Source: Diploptera punctata (taxonomy: Eukaryota; Arthropoda; Insecta; Blattodea; Blaberidae). From it: a stretch of 64,000 nucleotides of DNA. The number at the start of each line of letters is the position of its first letter. Positions within the stretch are counted from its first letter, which is position 1. Shown here one piece after another: positions 55,322 through 64,000 of the stretch. Both the position numbers and the translations under genes were made by a program. The notes beneath the pieces were generated by a model, which had not been told where the DNA came from, ran no database searches, and was given only the letters and a program-made list of their open reading frames with translations. Where the stretch lies: contig JASPKZ010009705.1 of NCBI GenBank assembly GCA_030220185.1, positions 62,001 to 126,000 of the forward strand, read 5' to 3'.

Positions 55322-58145
55322 AAAAAGTATTTCACTTTATTCACTCTAAAATTATTGCCAGATGACTGTTCTTCACTTATCTGCAAAGGAGGGTAGAATT
55401 CTAACATTTATGTAGACAATATAAACATTGGAAGTTGTCGATAGTTAAGAACTCATCTGTTCCGCATCCCAGTTGTGTACCGAGCTGTAGAAATAAATAT
55501 GTTTTGCATTAGAGTTCAGTGAGTTATTCTTCCTATTCTATATGGATACTTTACCTCAAGGTATGTACTTTTCATAAGTAATGCCACGAGTGATTTCCAA
55601 TTTATCTACAGAATTTGGAAATCAAGAGTGGCATTTGTTAGGACTATTTAACGAATAAAATTAAACTGTTTACTCACAAATCATTATTTAACTGTAGTTA
55701 TTTTAAAATATTTATACATTTAATGTAAACGGTGATGTTTGAAAACAAATGAGAAACGATAGGTACGCTTCATCTGCTTCTTTTGTTTATCACTGCAATC
55801 AGATCATACTATTTATTGCCAAAGGAATGCAATATTGTAAGAATGCTCTCCAGTGGAAAAAAAAATGAAACACATAAAACTGTATATTAATTCATTTCTG
55901 ATGTCGTATGATGTAAATATGACAATTATATTTTTCTGGATTGTTACCTGGGAAAAAATACATTTAAGAAAGTGCAAACAGTGGTTTCTTTTTTTGGTGG
56001 TATAATCAATTGCTACAAATGTTTTTATATTAACTCCCGCATGCGGCATGTGTTGACATTCATGCACTATATATACAATCTGGTAGCCGTATTTCTCATG
56101 GGCTATGTCACTGCAAAATAATGGTCAGACCTATTCAGAATATTAAAAAGGAGGAGCTTTCTTTAATATGGTAATTATAAATATTTCGTGAAACACGACT
56201 CTGATTAGTTGTAAAACAGAAATCATTGAAACATGATTGATCATTGACTCCCATTTGGGGCATGAGTTAAATAGTCATTGATATATTTAACATGTTTCTA
56301 TACAACCAGACATTGTGTTAAAAACACGTAGAATCATACCTTCGAAACACTAAAACATTTACACAATCATTTTACTTTAAATTGAGCTATGAAAAAAACA
56401 GTTCTGAACAGTAGTACAAATTTTAGTTAGAATGTAGAGTGATTTAGGGACCTCAATTCCCAAAAATTATGTGTGCAAATTATTGTGTTTTTTTGTAATT
56501 AGCTTTTTTATTAGAGAAGGCAGCCGGCAGCTGAGGCCTATCGTTGCGTGCAGAGAATTGTTTGATTTAATATGTGAAGAAAAGTGATCAATAGAGGCAA
56601 TAAGTGATCCTCAATTAATAAATTAGAGTTAGGGGATGTTCAGAGAATGTTTTAAAAAAATATTTTTAAAAACATTTTTTTAAAAGCGATTTTCTAAAAC
56701 ATAGGAAGTTGTACGAGAGAAAAAAAGTTAGATTTCTACTGAAATATTGTGATTGGCTAAAAGTAAATGTAAACTTTCCCGTTATTAAAGAATTTAGAAC
56801 ACTGATAGTCATTGGAAAATCCTGTTCCATCTGCTTATGAAATTGTAAGACCCAAAATATCTTTCAAAGAGGCTGGAATAAAAACAAAAAAAAAAGTCTT
56901 ATTTCTGCTGAAATGTCTGTTTTGGGAAAGATAGCATAACAAACTTGCTTCCCTAGAAGCATTATAGGGTGGATAAAATATCACAACCTCTATTTTTGGC
57001 ACCTAGTCTCATGTTAATATAACAACATATTGATATTTTTATTGCCAAAAAAGACAATGCTTCGTCCAACATAGAAGATAGGAGAGTTGAGTGGGGTGAT
57101 TTGTAATGTTTATTATTATTTTGAAGCTATTTTTGGTATTTTGAGTAATGTCTTTAAAACATCAGCAGTATCCCATTTACTATATGACCAAAGTGATATT
57201 TCTGTTGCAAGAAGAAGTTCATTGCGAGAGAATTCCTGCTTAAGTGAACATTTCTTTTATTCCAGCCTATTCAAAAGTTATTTTGGGTCTTCCAATTCCA
57301 TAAGCAGATGGGACAGAATTTTCCAACGACTGTCAATGTTCTAAATTAATTCTTAATAACGGGAAAGCTAACATCCACTCCTAGCCAATCAGAATATTTC
57401 ATTAGAATTTTTTTTCTTGCACACAACTTCGTACGTTTGACAAAATCACTTTTCAAAAAAATATTGATTTTTAATATCATTTAAAACATTCTGCTAACAT
57501 CCCCCTTCCCCTAATTTGCTTACTAAATGATAACTTATTGCCTCTATCTAACTTTTTTTCCATATTAAATCAAACAATTATTCTCTGCACGCAACGGTAG
57601 GCCTCAGTTGCTGACTGCCTCCTGTAATGAGAAAGCTAATTAAAAAAAAAGAAATAATTTGCACACATGTTAGTGTGAGAAAATTAAAGTCCATAAATCA
57701 CTCTATATTATAACTAAAATGTATACTACTGTTCAGAACTGTTTTCTTTGTAGCTTAATTTAAAATAAGATGATTGTGTAATTTTTTTTAGTGCTTGGAA
57801 GGTATGATTCCACATGTATTTAACATAATATCTGGTTATATAGAAAAACATGAAATATCTCAATAAAATTACAAACCTTGAGGTGAAGTATCCATATAGA
57901 ATAAGAAGAAAAGCTCCCTGAACTTGAACACAACGCTAATAACACAACTGGTATACAGATGATGAGTTCTTAACCATCAGCAACTTCCAATGTTTATATT
58001 GGTCTTCATAAACATTAGAATTGTACCCTTCTTTGCAGATAACTTAAGAACCGTCATATAACAATTATATTAGAGTGAAGAAAAAAAAATTAATAATTTG
58101 ATGAGGGTAAGTGAAAATAGTTTTTTCCAGCTACATTTCATTTCT
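55322..58145. mobile_element. Large foldback element with a second element in its left arm
   Basis: The left arm (55322-55574 plus 56278-56884) and the right arm (57255-58145) are inverted copies about 860-890 bp long. Landmarks on both sides include ATAAACATTGGAAGTTG, CTATATGGATACTT, GAACAGTAGTA, ATAGAGGCAATAAGT-type, CTGCACGCAACG and GGTCTTCCAATTCCATAAG-type sequences. The 370-base centre has no inverted partner and no transposase. Removal of the element at 55575-56274 makes the arms continuous. Confidence 0.82.
55575..56274 (-). mobile_element. Dispersed element copy C (TGA-flanked family)
   Basis: TAAGTAATGCCACGAGTGAT at the left and GGGGCATGAGTTAAATAG at the right are the reversed ends of copies A and B. 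TCA lies on both sides (55572-55574 and 56275-56277), the complement of the TGA seen at the other two copies. The intact right arm of the foldback provides the empty site. Confidence 0.82.
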
Positions 58146-58290
58146 GGCCCACTGTGCACTGGTCCTATACTGGCCAAAATTCCATGAGAAAAAATTTCTT
58201 CTCCCATGGAGACTCAAACCAGCATAAGTCCCATAGTTTTGAGCCAACACTTCTTGCCTTAACCACTCAGCTATGGCACGAGACTCTTGG
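58130..58290 (-). repeat. SINE-3-like tRNA head
   Basis: On the minus strand: GTGCCATAGCTGAGTGGTTA (A box), then GCTGGTTTGAGTCTCCATGG (B box), then GGAATTTTGGCCAGTATAGG and CAGTGGGCCAGAAATG. The last part overlaps the outer edge of the foldback arm. Confidence 0.6.
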
Positions 58291-58294
58291 TATC

Positions 58295-58535
58295 AATGAA
58301 AGACAAAAATGGTTATTGTGAGTTATCCGTAAGAGATAAACATATGCTGTCATGGACTTTTTTGTAGAGCTTTTTGAGATATTCAATTCTGTGTACATTA
58401 ATTTTGTGTATTTCTTATGGTTTAGGCAGAGTAAGCCATTTAAGCGTCCAAAGAGCTACTTTTTTTCACATTTTCCATGTTTCAAAAGTTTTGAAACATC
58501 TATCTAAATCTTTAGATTTAACAGTGGGAAAAAAT
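58295..58535. other. Repeat-derived, unnamed
   Basis: GTAGAGCTTTTTGAGATATT and GTTTAGGCAGAGTAAGCCAT match the sequence near 54800-54880. The frame at 58374-58559 is not recognised. Confidence 0.4.
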
Positions 58536-58539
58536 ACAT

Positions 58540-58830
58540 ATTCAAAAAAACCATACTAGAACCATCAACTTCGAAATTCCAGATGAACCGAGCTTGATTA
58601 CAAAGTTCTTCAAAAATACAACAGATGGCAGTTTTGAAAATGATTCATTAAAATGAACACCAGATGGCAGTTTAGGAAATAATTTTTAAAAGAACATCAG
58701 ATGGCAGTTTGGATAATTATCAACAAAAGTAAAAATTGACAATCGTGAAAACAGCTGACGATGGTGACAAGAAGTTGCCGATACTGCAGTGCTGTATTTA
58801 AAGAAATATAGAAGTATGAGGTAAGAAACA
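58540..58830 (+). mobile_element. Penelope-like element 3' end, with repeats and hammerhead remnant
   Basis: The plus strand gives TINFEIPDEPSLITKFFKN, matching the NFEIP region of the PLE GIY-YIG tail. It is followed by three near-identical AGATGGCAGTTT motifs at 58623, 58663 and 58692 and a degenerate hammerhead. The end GAAGTATGAGGTAAG matches the 3' end of the PLE at 39093-39936. Confidence 0.65.
58750..58795 (+). ncRNA. Degenerate hammerhead ribozyme in PLE 3' end
   Basis: CUGACGA (58755-58761), U, stem II GGUGAC-AAGAA-GUUGCC (six pairs including two G-U), GAUA where GAAA is expected, then the self-complementary ACUGCAGU in the stem III position. The layout equals the other PLE copies, but the third core base is changed and the base expected at the cleavage site is G, so it is probably dead. 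Confidence 0.5.
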
Positions 58831-59010
58831 ATCACGATTAATTTAATTCTTATAATTTAAAAAAATGTTACAAGTATCGTTGCAAATTTTTAAAAGAGTA
58901 CCATATGAAAAGTTAGTAAAGACATAGAGCAACAGTATTACAAGAATATAGTATGGTAAATCAAGGGGAGATTAATGTAAAGTTGAGACCAGAATAGCCA
59001 AAATGAAAAA

Positions 59011-59526
59011 AACTGCAATTAAACTAGCATGAAATATTTTCTAAGTCCTATAGAACAATAGTGTGCATGCGCCACAATTTATAGAGCCAGCGATAACCCA
59101 CAATCGAACCACATATCGATTATCATCCTCGATAATCTATCCGTCGCTATGAAATTTAAATGACCAATATTTGCAATAAATCCCCAAATCTATGTTTAAA
59201 AAAATATTAATAATATTAAAATTACCAACGTTTATTAAAAATTGGTGTACACTTACTTATCACTCCCTAATGCTGATCCAACCAGCGATAACCCAAAACA
59301 GCGATAGAAAAATCATAGACTAAGTAATATATTCTGTGGAGAAAATAGCAGTTAGCATCACAATATTGTCTAACAGTGTCATAATATTGTGATTTGCATA
59401 TTTAAATAAATACTTAAAAATTGTTCGGAAAAGTTAAAAATATTACATAATGTTAGTACATACAGAAGAAGAGCTATAGTTTACAACAATATAACTGAAA
59501 AATCAAGCGCTAGTAGAAATGCAGTT
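59011..59526 (+). mobile_element. MITE (AACTGCACTT family), copy 3
   Basis: It begins AACTGCAATTAAACTAGC and ends GCGCTAGTAGAAATGCAGTT, an inverted pair of about 20 bp. The interior matches 61686-62211 over the whole length (GAGCCAGCGATAACCCACAA, TCACTCCCTAATGCTGATCC, AATATTGTGATTTGCA). No coding sequence. Confidence 0.82.
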
Positions 59527-59529
59527 AAG

Positions 59530-60505
59530 ATGCCAAAATAATTGCTACTTACAAATATTCAACACTGTCTTCATTTTAATCTCTCACCTGCCACAATTTG
59601 TAAATAAAAAGTCACAGTTTAATATTTTTAACTGAAACTAACCACAAAGATTAATCTTAACATACAGTGAATTGTCAACTAGCACAGAAGCATATATGAT
59701 AGGATGAAAGATATCTTTATGATATATAATTTATAATATATAGTTTTGTTCTATCATAAAAAATTAACATTTACGCCTACCCGTACCGATGACTCTATGA
59801 TTTGAAAAAAAAAAGTTTAAAAAGGTTAAAGCCTGCATATCAGTTCAAAATATATTAAAATGTTTAACAGGCCTCCCTTCAGTTATATTGCTGTAGGCTG
59901 ATTTATGGAAGGTTGTCAACCCCTAGTTCCATTGTCACACGTGTTCAAATCCTATCTTAAACTATCATATTTTCTCTTGAAATTTTATAATGAAATCTAG
60001 CATGACGCCTATTTTTTCTATGTTATTTTATAAAATCATTGAGAATCACATTACAAGTTTGGTTATATATTATAATACACCGCTAATGTGTATGGATGTT
60101 GTCAAACAAATTATTTACCATAAAAATATGTGTTATTGAAGGCTGATATCTTCATACGTGTGTACTCACTGAATATAAGTGGACCGACTAAATCCCAGAA
60201 GAATTCCAATTAGTATGTATAATTTTTCATTCCGTGTCAATTTCACTTTATAATAAATCGACGTTAACACTAACACCCACTACCAGCCATTAAATCACTC
60301 TTTTGCTAAGAGGATACAAATAAGGATTTATTTTAAACAAAACAAATTTCGAGCAATGGGAGCCATAAAACAAAGAGGTACGAAAGTAGGAACCTGATAG
60401 TAACAATCCACAGAGCATTCGTCAATGTTTATAAATGTTTGTGTAGTTGGAGGTTATTATTTTGTTCTTGTCTTGTGTTTTAGCTCATAATTCCAAAGTA
60501 GATAT
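59530..60505. other. No gene recognised
   Basis: AT-rich. Less obviously repeat-derived than the rest of the window. Confidence 0.4.
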
Positions 60506-60511
60506 ATAAAA

Positions 60512-60541
60512 ATGGATATTGGAGAATTATTATCATACAAG
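60512..60541 (+). CDS. Possible short first coding exon of a host gene
   Basis: ATG in a favourable context (AAAAATGG) opens ten codons, MDIGELLSYK, ending exactly at AAG followed by GTAACA, which could serve as a splice donor. The sequence upstream is less repetitive than the rest of the window. I cannot identify the protein. Possible acceptors downstream lie near 62459 (TTGTTTTAG) and 62811 (pyrimidine-rich tract then AAATTAG), but none continues this frame convincingly. A chance occurrence is quite possible. Confidence 0.25.
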
Positions 60542-60784
60542 GTAACAAATTCCTAATAAACAATGAATAATACAGTTTAAAAATTCGTATTACAATGTGT
60601 TGCAGAATTCTGAATCAGTAATTTCATTGTAATTTATTATATTTGTATTATACTAAGCGCATAAAATCTTATTTATTCAATGAAATTCTTTAACTCACCT
60701 TACTGTTTTTTTTTATCCTCACTTTCAATCATTTGTAGATGTAATTCACGACTTCAAACTTTGTGCAAATGTAGTAGAGGTTAT

Positions 60785-61140
60785 GTCGAAGATAACTTTA
60801 GCGCTCCAAACTTATAATTTAGGAAGCTTACCTATGAACCTAAACTAATCTAAGGTAAATTAATAGTAGCTCTGATCGTAAATTGTTAGCTGTTAGTTAT
60901 TTAGTTAGATTCCGTTATATTACATTATAAAAGTTATTGAAATTATAGGTTAGAAACTAACCTTTAATTTCAATATACTTTTATAATGTTAATATGACAG
61001 GAGCTAATTAAATGCCTAACCAACTAACAATTAACGATCAGACTACTACATTATTAATTTGATTGTTACATTAGATTAGTTTAGTTTCATTGGTAAGCTT
61101 CCGAAATTATAAGTTAGGAGCACTAAAGTATGGGATTACC
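60785..61140. mobile_element. Foldback/MITE-like imperfect palindrome
   Basis: The two halves around 60957 are inverted copies of about 175 bp. Shared landmarks are CTTATAATTTAGGAAGCTTA with its mirror, CTAAACTAATCTAA, TTGTTAGCTGTTAGTTA-type, ACATTATAAAAGT and AAATTATAGGTTAG. The outer ends resemble each other (TTTAGCGCTCC against TTTAGTGCTCC). No coding region. Confidence 0.8.
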
Positions 61141-61367
61141 AAATTGAGATATAAAAAATTGCATTTTTTTTGGTTAAGATAACTTGTCCAATTAATCTGC
61201 TGATTAATTTCTGAATTAGAAAAATTACTAAGTTCTATCTACCAGTACCGGTAAAGTTTCCATTAAATGCAGGCAGACACCACGCGCATGCGCCAACAAA
61301 TGCAAAGTGGTTTACACTATGGAATCACGCGATGCTGCCAACATATACACAATATTTAATGAACCTA

Positions 61368-61455
61368 AAAACTAACCTAATGCAATTTAAGTATTCTAAC
61401 TTGCGAAAGACCAACCTAAAAGCTAACCTAATGCAATTTAAGCATTCTAACCTGT
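61368..61455. repeat. Direct duplication of a ~45-bp unit
   Basis: The block CTAACCTAATGCAATTTAAG plus ATTCTAAC occurs twice (about 61372 and 61418) with one or two differences. Confidence 0.8.
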
Positions 61456-61685
61456 GAGAGAATGTGATGCCCAAAAATAAATAGTAAGTTCTGAAGTTCA
61501 TACTGTGTTAGCTGCACTGGAACATATGTTGTATAGAATATTTGTTAAAATCAATATAGCTGCCATGTCTTTATGTTACATATGTATTAAATATCTTAGA
61601 AAAATATAGTGAAATAATCGTTAGAAAAATGTAAAATTTATTGTAAATGGTGGTAAATAATTTGAAAATAAAACCCTGTTGGGAA

Positions 61686-62211
61686 AACTGCACTTAAACT
61701 AGCGTGAAATATTTTCAAAGTCCTATAGAACAACAGTGCGCATGCGGCAGAGTTTATAGAGCCAGCGATAACCCACAATTGAACTACATATCGATTATCA
61801 TCCATCGCTATGAAATTTAAATGACCAATATTTGCAATAAATCCCGAAATCTATGTTAAAAAAATATACCAATAATATTAAAATTACCAAACGTTTATTA
61901 AAAATGGGTGTACACTTACTTATCACTCCCTAATGCTGATCCAATCAGTGATAACCCAAAATAGCGAGAGAAAAATCATAGACTAAGTAATATACTCTGT
62001 AGAGAAAATAGCAGTTAGCATCGCAATATTGTGTAACAGTGTTATAATATTGTGATTTGCACATTTAAATAAATACTTCAAAATTGATTATAGTGTTATA
62101 AAAATTTGTTTGGAAAAGTTTAAAATATTAAATAATGTTAGTAAATACAGAAGAAGAGCTATAGTTTACAACAATATAACTGAAAAATCAAGCGCTAGTA
62201 GAAGTGCAGTT
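61686..62211 (+). mobile_element. MITE (AACTGCACTT family), copy 4
   Basis: It begins AACTGCACTTAAACTAGCG and ends CGCTAGTAGAAGTGCAGTT, giving inverted ends that agree at most positions. It is closely similar to copy 3 at 59011-59526 and reversed relative to copy 1. No clear target duplication is visible. Confidence 0.85.
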
Positions 62212-62314
62212 GAGCCCCCTGTTCGCGTATGCGCGTGGTGTCTGCCTGGGACTTAAAAAATTTCTCACTGAGCTAAATGGAAACTTCAACCTACCAGTAC
62301 ACTTGTGACATATT

Positions 62315-63890
62315 TTATAGTTACACTGTTCTAACTGAATTTTAAAATTTTTAACTACATTCAGTTGTTTATCTGTTATTCTTATTGTGTGTAATTAGTT
62401 GTGATTGTTATTTAGAGGTTAGGCCTATATTTATTAAATTGAAAGTTATTTTGTTTTAGTTCACCCAAAAGGAGTGGGGAAAAAATAACAAACAATAATA
62501 CAGGTAAATGGAAGAGGATGGTCAGGAGGAAGAATTTTGATGCAGGTCAGGCTTGTGTGAATAAAAGAAGGAAAATAAATTAAGAATTTTCTGAACTAAC
62601 TAAAAGCTGTAGCCTATTCAGCAATGTAAATTCAAATGCTGTACGATTATAATCAACACTGAAATTAAAAGTATACTCGCTTTTTATTACAAATTGTCTG
62701 CTAATGACACTTCATTCTTAATATAGTACCGCAGAGTGCTTTTGACAAAACACGAGAGTAATGAATCATCAAGAAGTCTTTTTCATTTTTCTTTTTCTTC
62801 AAATTAGAGGTGCAGGAATTCAAATGTGTAAAGAATTTTATATCACAAAATCTCATATACAATGTGGAGCAGTACACCAACTCCTGATGTGTAAGGAAAA
62901 TCTACAGGAAACCATATGCAGAACAGAAAAATTAGATACAGATATGCATCCTGTCATTTTCCATCAAAGAGTACGACTATTATACAGTGCAATCAGTTTG
63001 AGTAAGCCACTAGTCTATCAACCTTAGCACGGGATCTTTGTGGGACATTAATGCACCTGTGTCTACTAAATTTTATGCCTCCTCCATGGTCATTTAGCCA
63101 GCTAGTGAATGTTACTGTATGGTGAAAAGCATCAAGAAACATTTTAATTGAAATTGAATAAGAAAAACTACATACTTGACAGTAGTTCACTCATTTCTCT
63201 TATCAGTAGGTAAGAAATTGTAAACTACACAAGTTTTATAGGGTTTCAATCTTAGAAGCTTTGTGGCCTTATGTACTGAACCGTAGCTTACACATGCTTG
63301 TTGTGCTAACCAACAAAGTGATTGTGAGGACCAGCTTCTAGTCTTGCACTGGTTTCATCTAATTTTTATTCTGTTAGCACACAACATTCTCTTCTCGGTT
63401 TTTGTCAGGACTGAAACGTGTCACATGAAATTTGTCTCTAATTTGTAAATTGTCGTATTATCAGGAACCAGAGATTCTGGATACTGTCTACAGAATTTCC
63501 ATTGACACATTTGCTACAAAGATCTCTTTACAAATGTTTCAACTATGAAAACACATTGTTCAATGATGTACCTCATGTCTTCACAACACAAGTGCTCCCT
63601 GGAGATTGAGCTGAAGTTGTCAAATTACATGTGAGTGCCACATGTTTTGGTGCCTTTTGTCTGGGTGAGCTGGCTGCCAAGCATCCCCTTCTCACCAACA
63701 TCACACTTTTCAGAGGTTTGGTGGTGGAAGCAATTGATCACCAACTAGATTCAACACAAAAAAGGCATTATCTTGACTCCAGTTTAAGTATCCCAAATAT
63801 GTATTAACTGTACAAGAATCAGTGTCAAAACAACAGTATTACCGCTAATATTTGTGACCTAAAAGTGGCAAATGTGACATTTATAGATTA
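62315..63890. other. No confirmed gene; weak coding hints
   Basis: A frame at 62761-63027 starts before a pyrimidine-rich tract ending in AG at about 62811 and stays open for roughly 70 codons (GIQMCKEFYITKSH). Another stretch at 62470-62580 is open and basic (KWKRMVRRKNFD). I recognise neither. They may be exons, decayed elements or chance. Confidence 0.3.
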
Positions 63891-63896
63891 GTTAAT

Positions 63897-64000
63897 TCAG
63901 CCGCAATGGACTAGTGGTTATGTTTCTTGCCTCTGGTCCCGAGTGTTCAAACCTGGCCAGGGTCGATGTATTTTTTTAAGATAGAAAAATCCAAGGAGCA
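63897..64000 (+). repeat. SINE-2 family head, cut by the window end
   Basis: The tRNA-like head has AATGGACTAGTGGTTATG (A box) and AGTGTTCAAACCTGG (B box), followed by the start of the body. It resembles the heads at 31795 and 47329. Confidence 0.65.

Larger units (their letters stand above)
61240..62310. mobile_element. Inverted-repeat element enclosing a MITE
   Basis: TACCAGTACCGG, AAAGTTTCCATT and AGGCAGACACCACGCGCAT at 61240-61290 recur inverted at 62223-62310. The interior has a direct duplication and a complete AACTGCACTT MITE. The GC-rich GCGCATGCGC motif next to the ends is unusual for this AT-rich region. No transposase is seen. Confidence 0.65.

Noticed and set aside
58615..58710. 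Evenly spaced short repeats that could suggest a CRISPR-like array
   Set aside because: There are only three imperfect copies with unequal spacing, in a PLE 3' end of a eukaryotic genome. No Cas-like gene.
62761..63027. 88-residue frame as an expressed gene
   Set aside because: No recognisable motif. The first part is a pyrimidine tract, and without transcript evidence an exon call is not justified.

Overview
This window looks like a piece of a large, AT-rich, repeat-dominated arthropod nuclear genome. I find no intact cellular gene, no operon structure and no bacterial signals. There are dozens of decayed transposable elements: non-LTR retrotransposons (LINEs), Penelope-like elements (PLEs) with GIY-YIG endonuclease ends, Tc1/mariner, Tigger/pogo and hAT DNA transposons, tRNA-derived SINEs, foldback elements, MITEs and many AAT/AT microsatellites. 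The combination of PLEs, Tc1/mariner elements with the DUF4817-type N-terminus, CGGBP1-like hAT elements and RTE-like LINEs suggests an insect, possibly a cockroach or termite. That placement is an impression, not a measurement.

Layout. 1-5 kb: AT-rich DNA, a 589-bp dispersed element, and a terminal-inverted-repeat element holding a tRNA-like repeat that itself holds a PLE-derived insertion with a hammerhead ribozyme motif. 4.5-7.4 kb: LINE tails. 10.4-13 kb: the best-preserved LINE (endonuclease plus reverse transcriptase, minus strand). 13.5-14.5 kb: a degenerate copy of an unclassified gene family. 15.3-18.3 kb: a Tigger relic and a LINE endonuclease relic. 18.6-19.9 kb: a complete-length but frameshifted mariner. 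24.4-30 kb: three PLE 3' ends, a second copy of the unclassified family split by a SINE, and a CGGBP1-like hAT relic. 32.4-34.9 kb: a second CGGBP1-like hAT split by a mariner. 35.5-39.1 kb: a four-level nest of elements, ending at a head-to-head pair of PLE ends that form a 375-bp-arm palindrome. 40-46.7 kb: SINE, LINE and mariner fragments. 47-54.4 kb: SINE, hAT, mariner, PLE and MITE copies. 55.3-58.1 kb: a very large foldback with a 700-bp element inside one arm. 58.5-64 kb: PLE tail, MITEs, foldbacks and a possible short host exon.

Three things stand out. First, PLE 3' ends repeatedly carry hammerhead ribozyme cores just after the GIY-YIG region. Second, insertions with perfect target-site duplications let the order of insertion be read directly. 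Third, an unclassified multi-copy family (motifs CGDLK, HIKLDLMK, CNMSL) is present twice. All coding remains are broken by stops, frameshifts or deletions, and nothing here appears able to move by itself.
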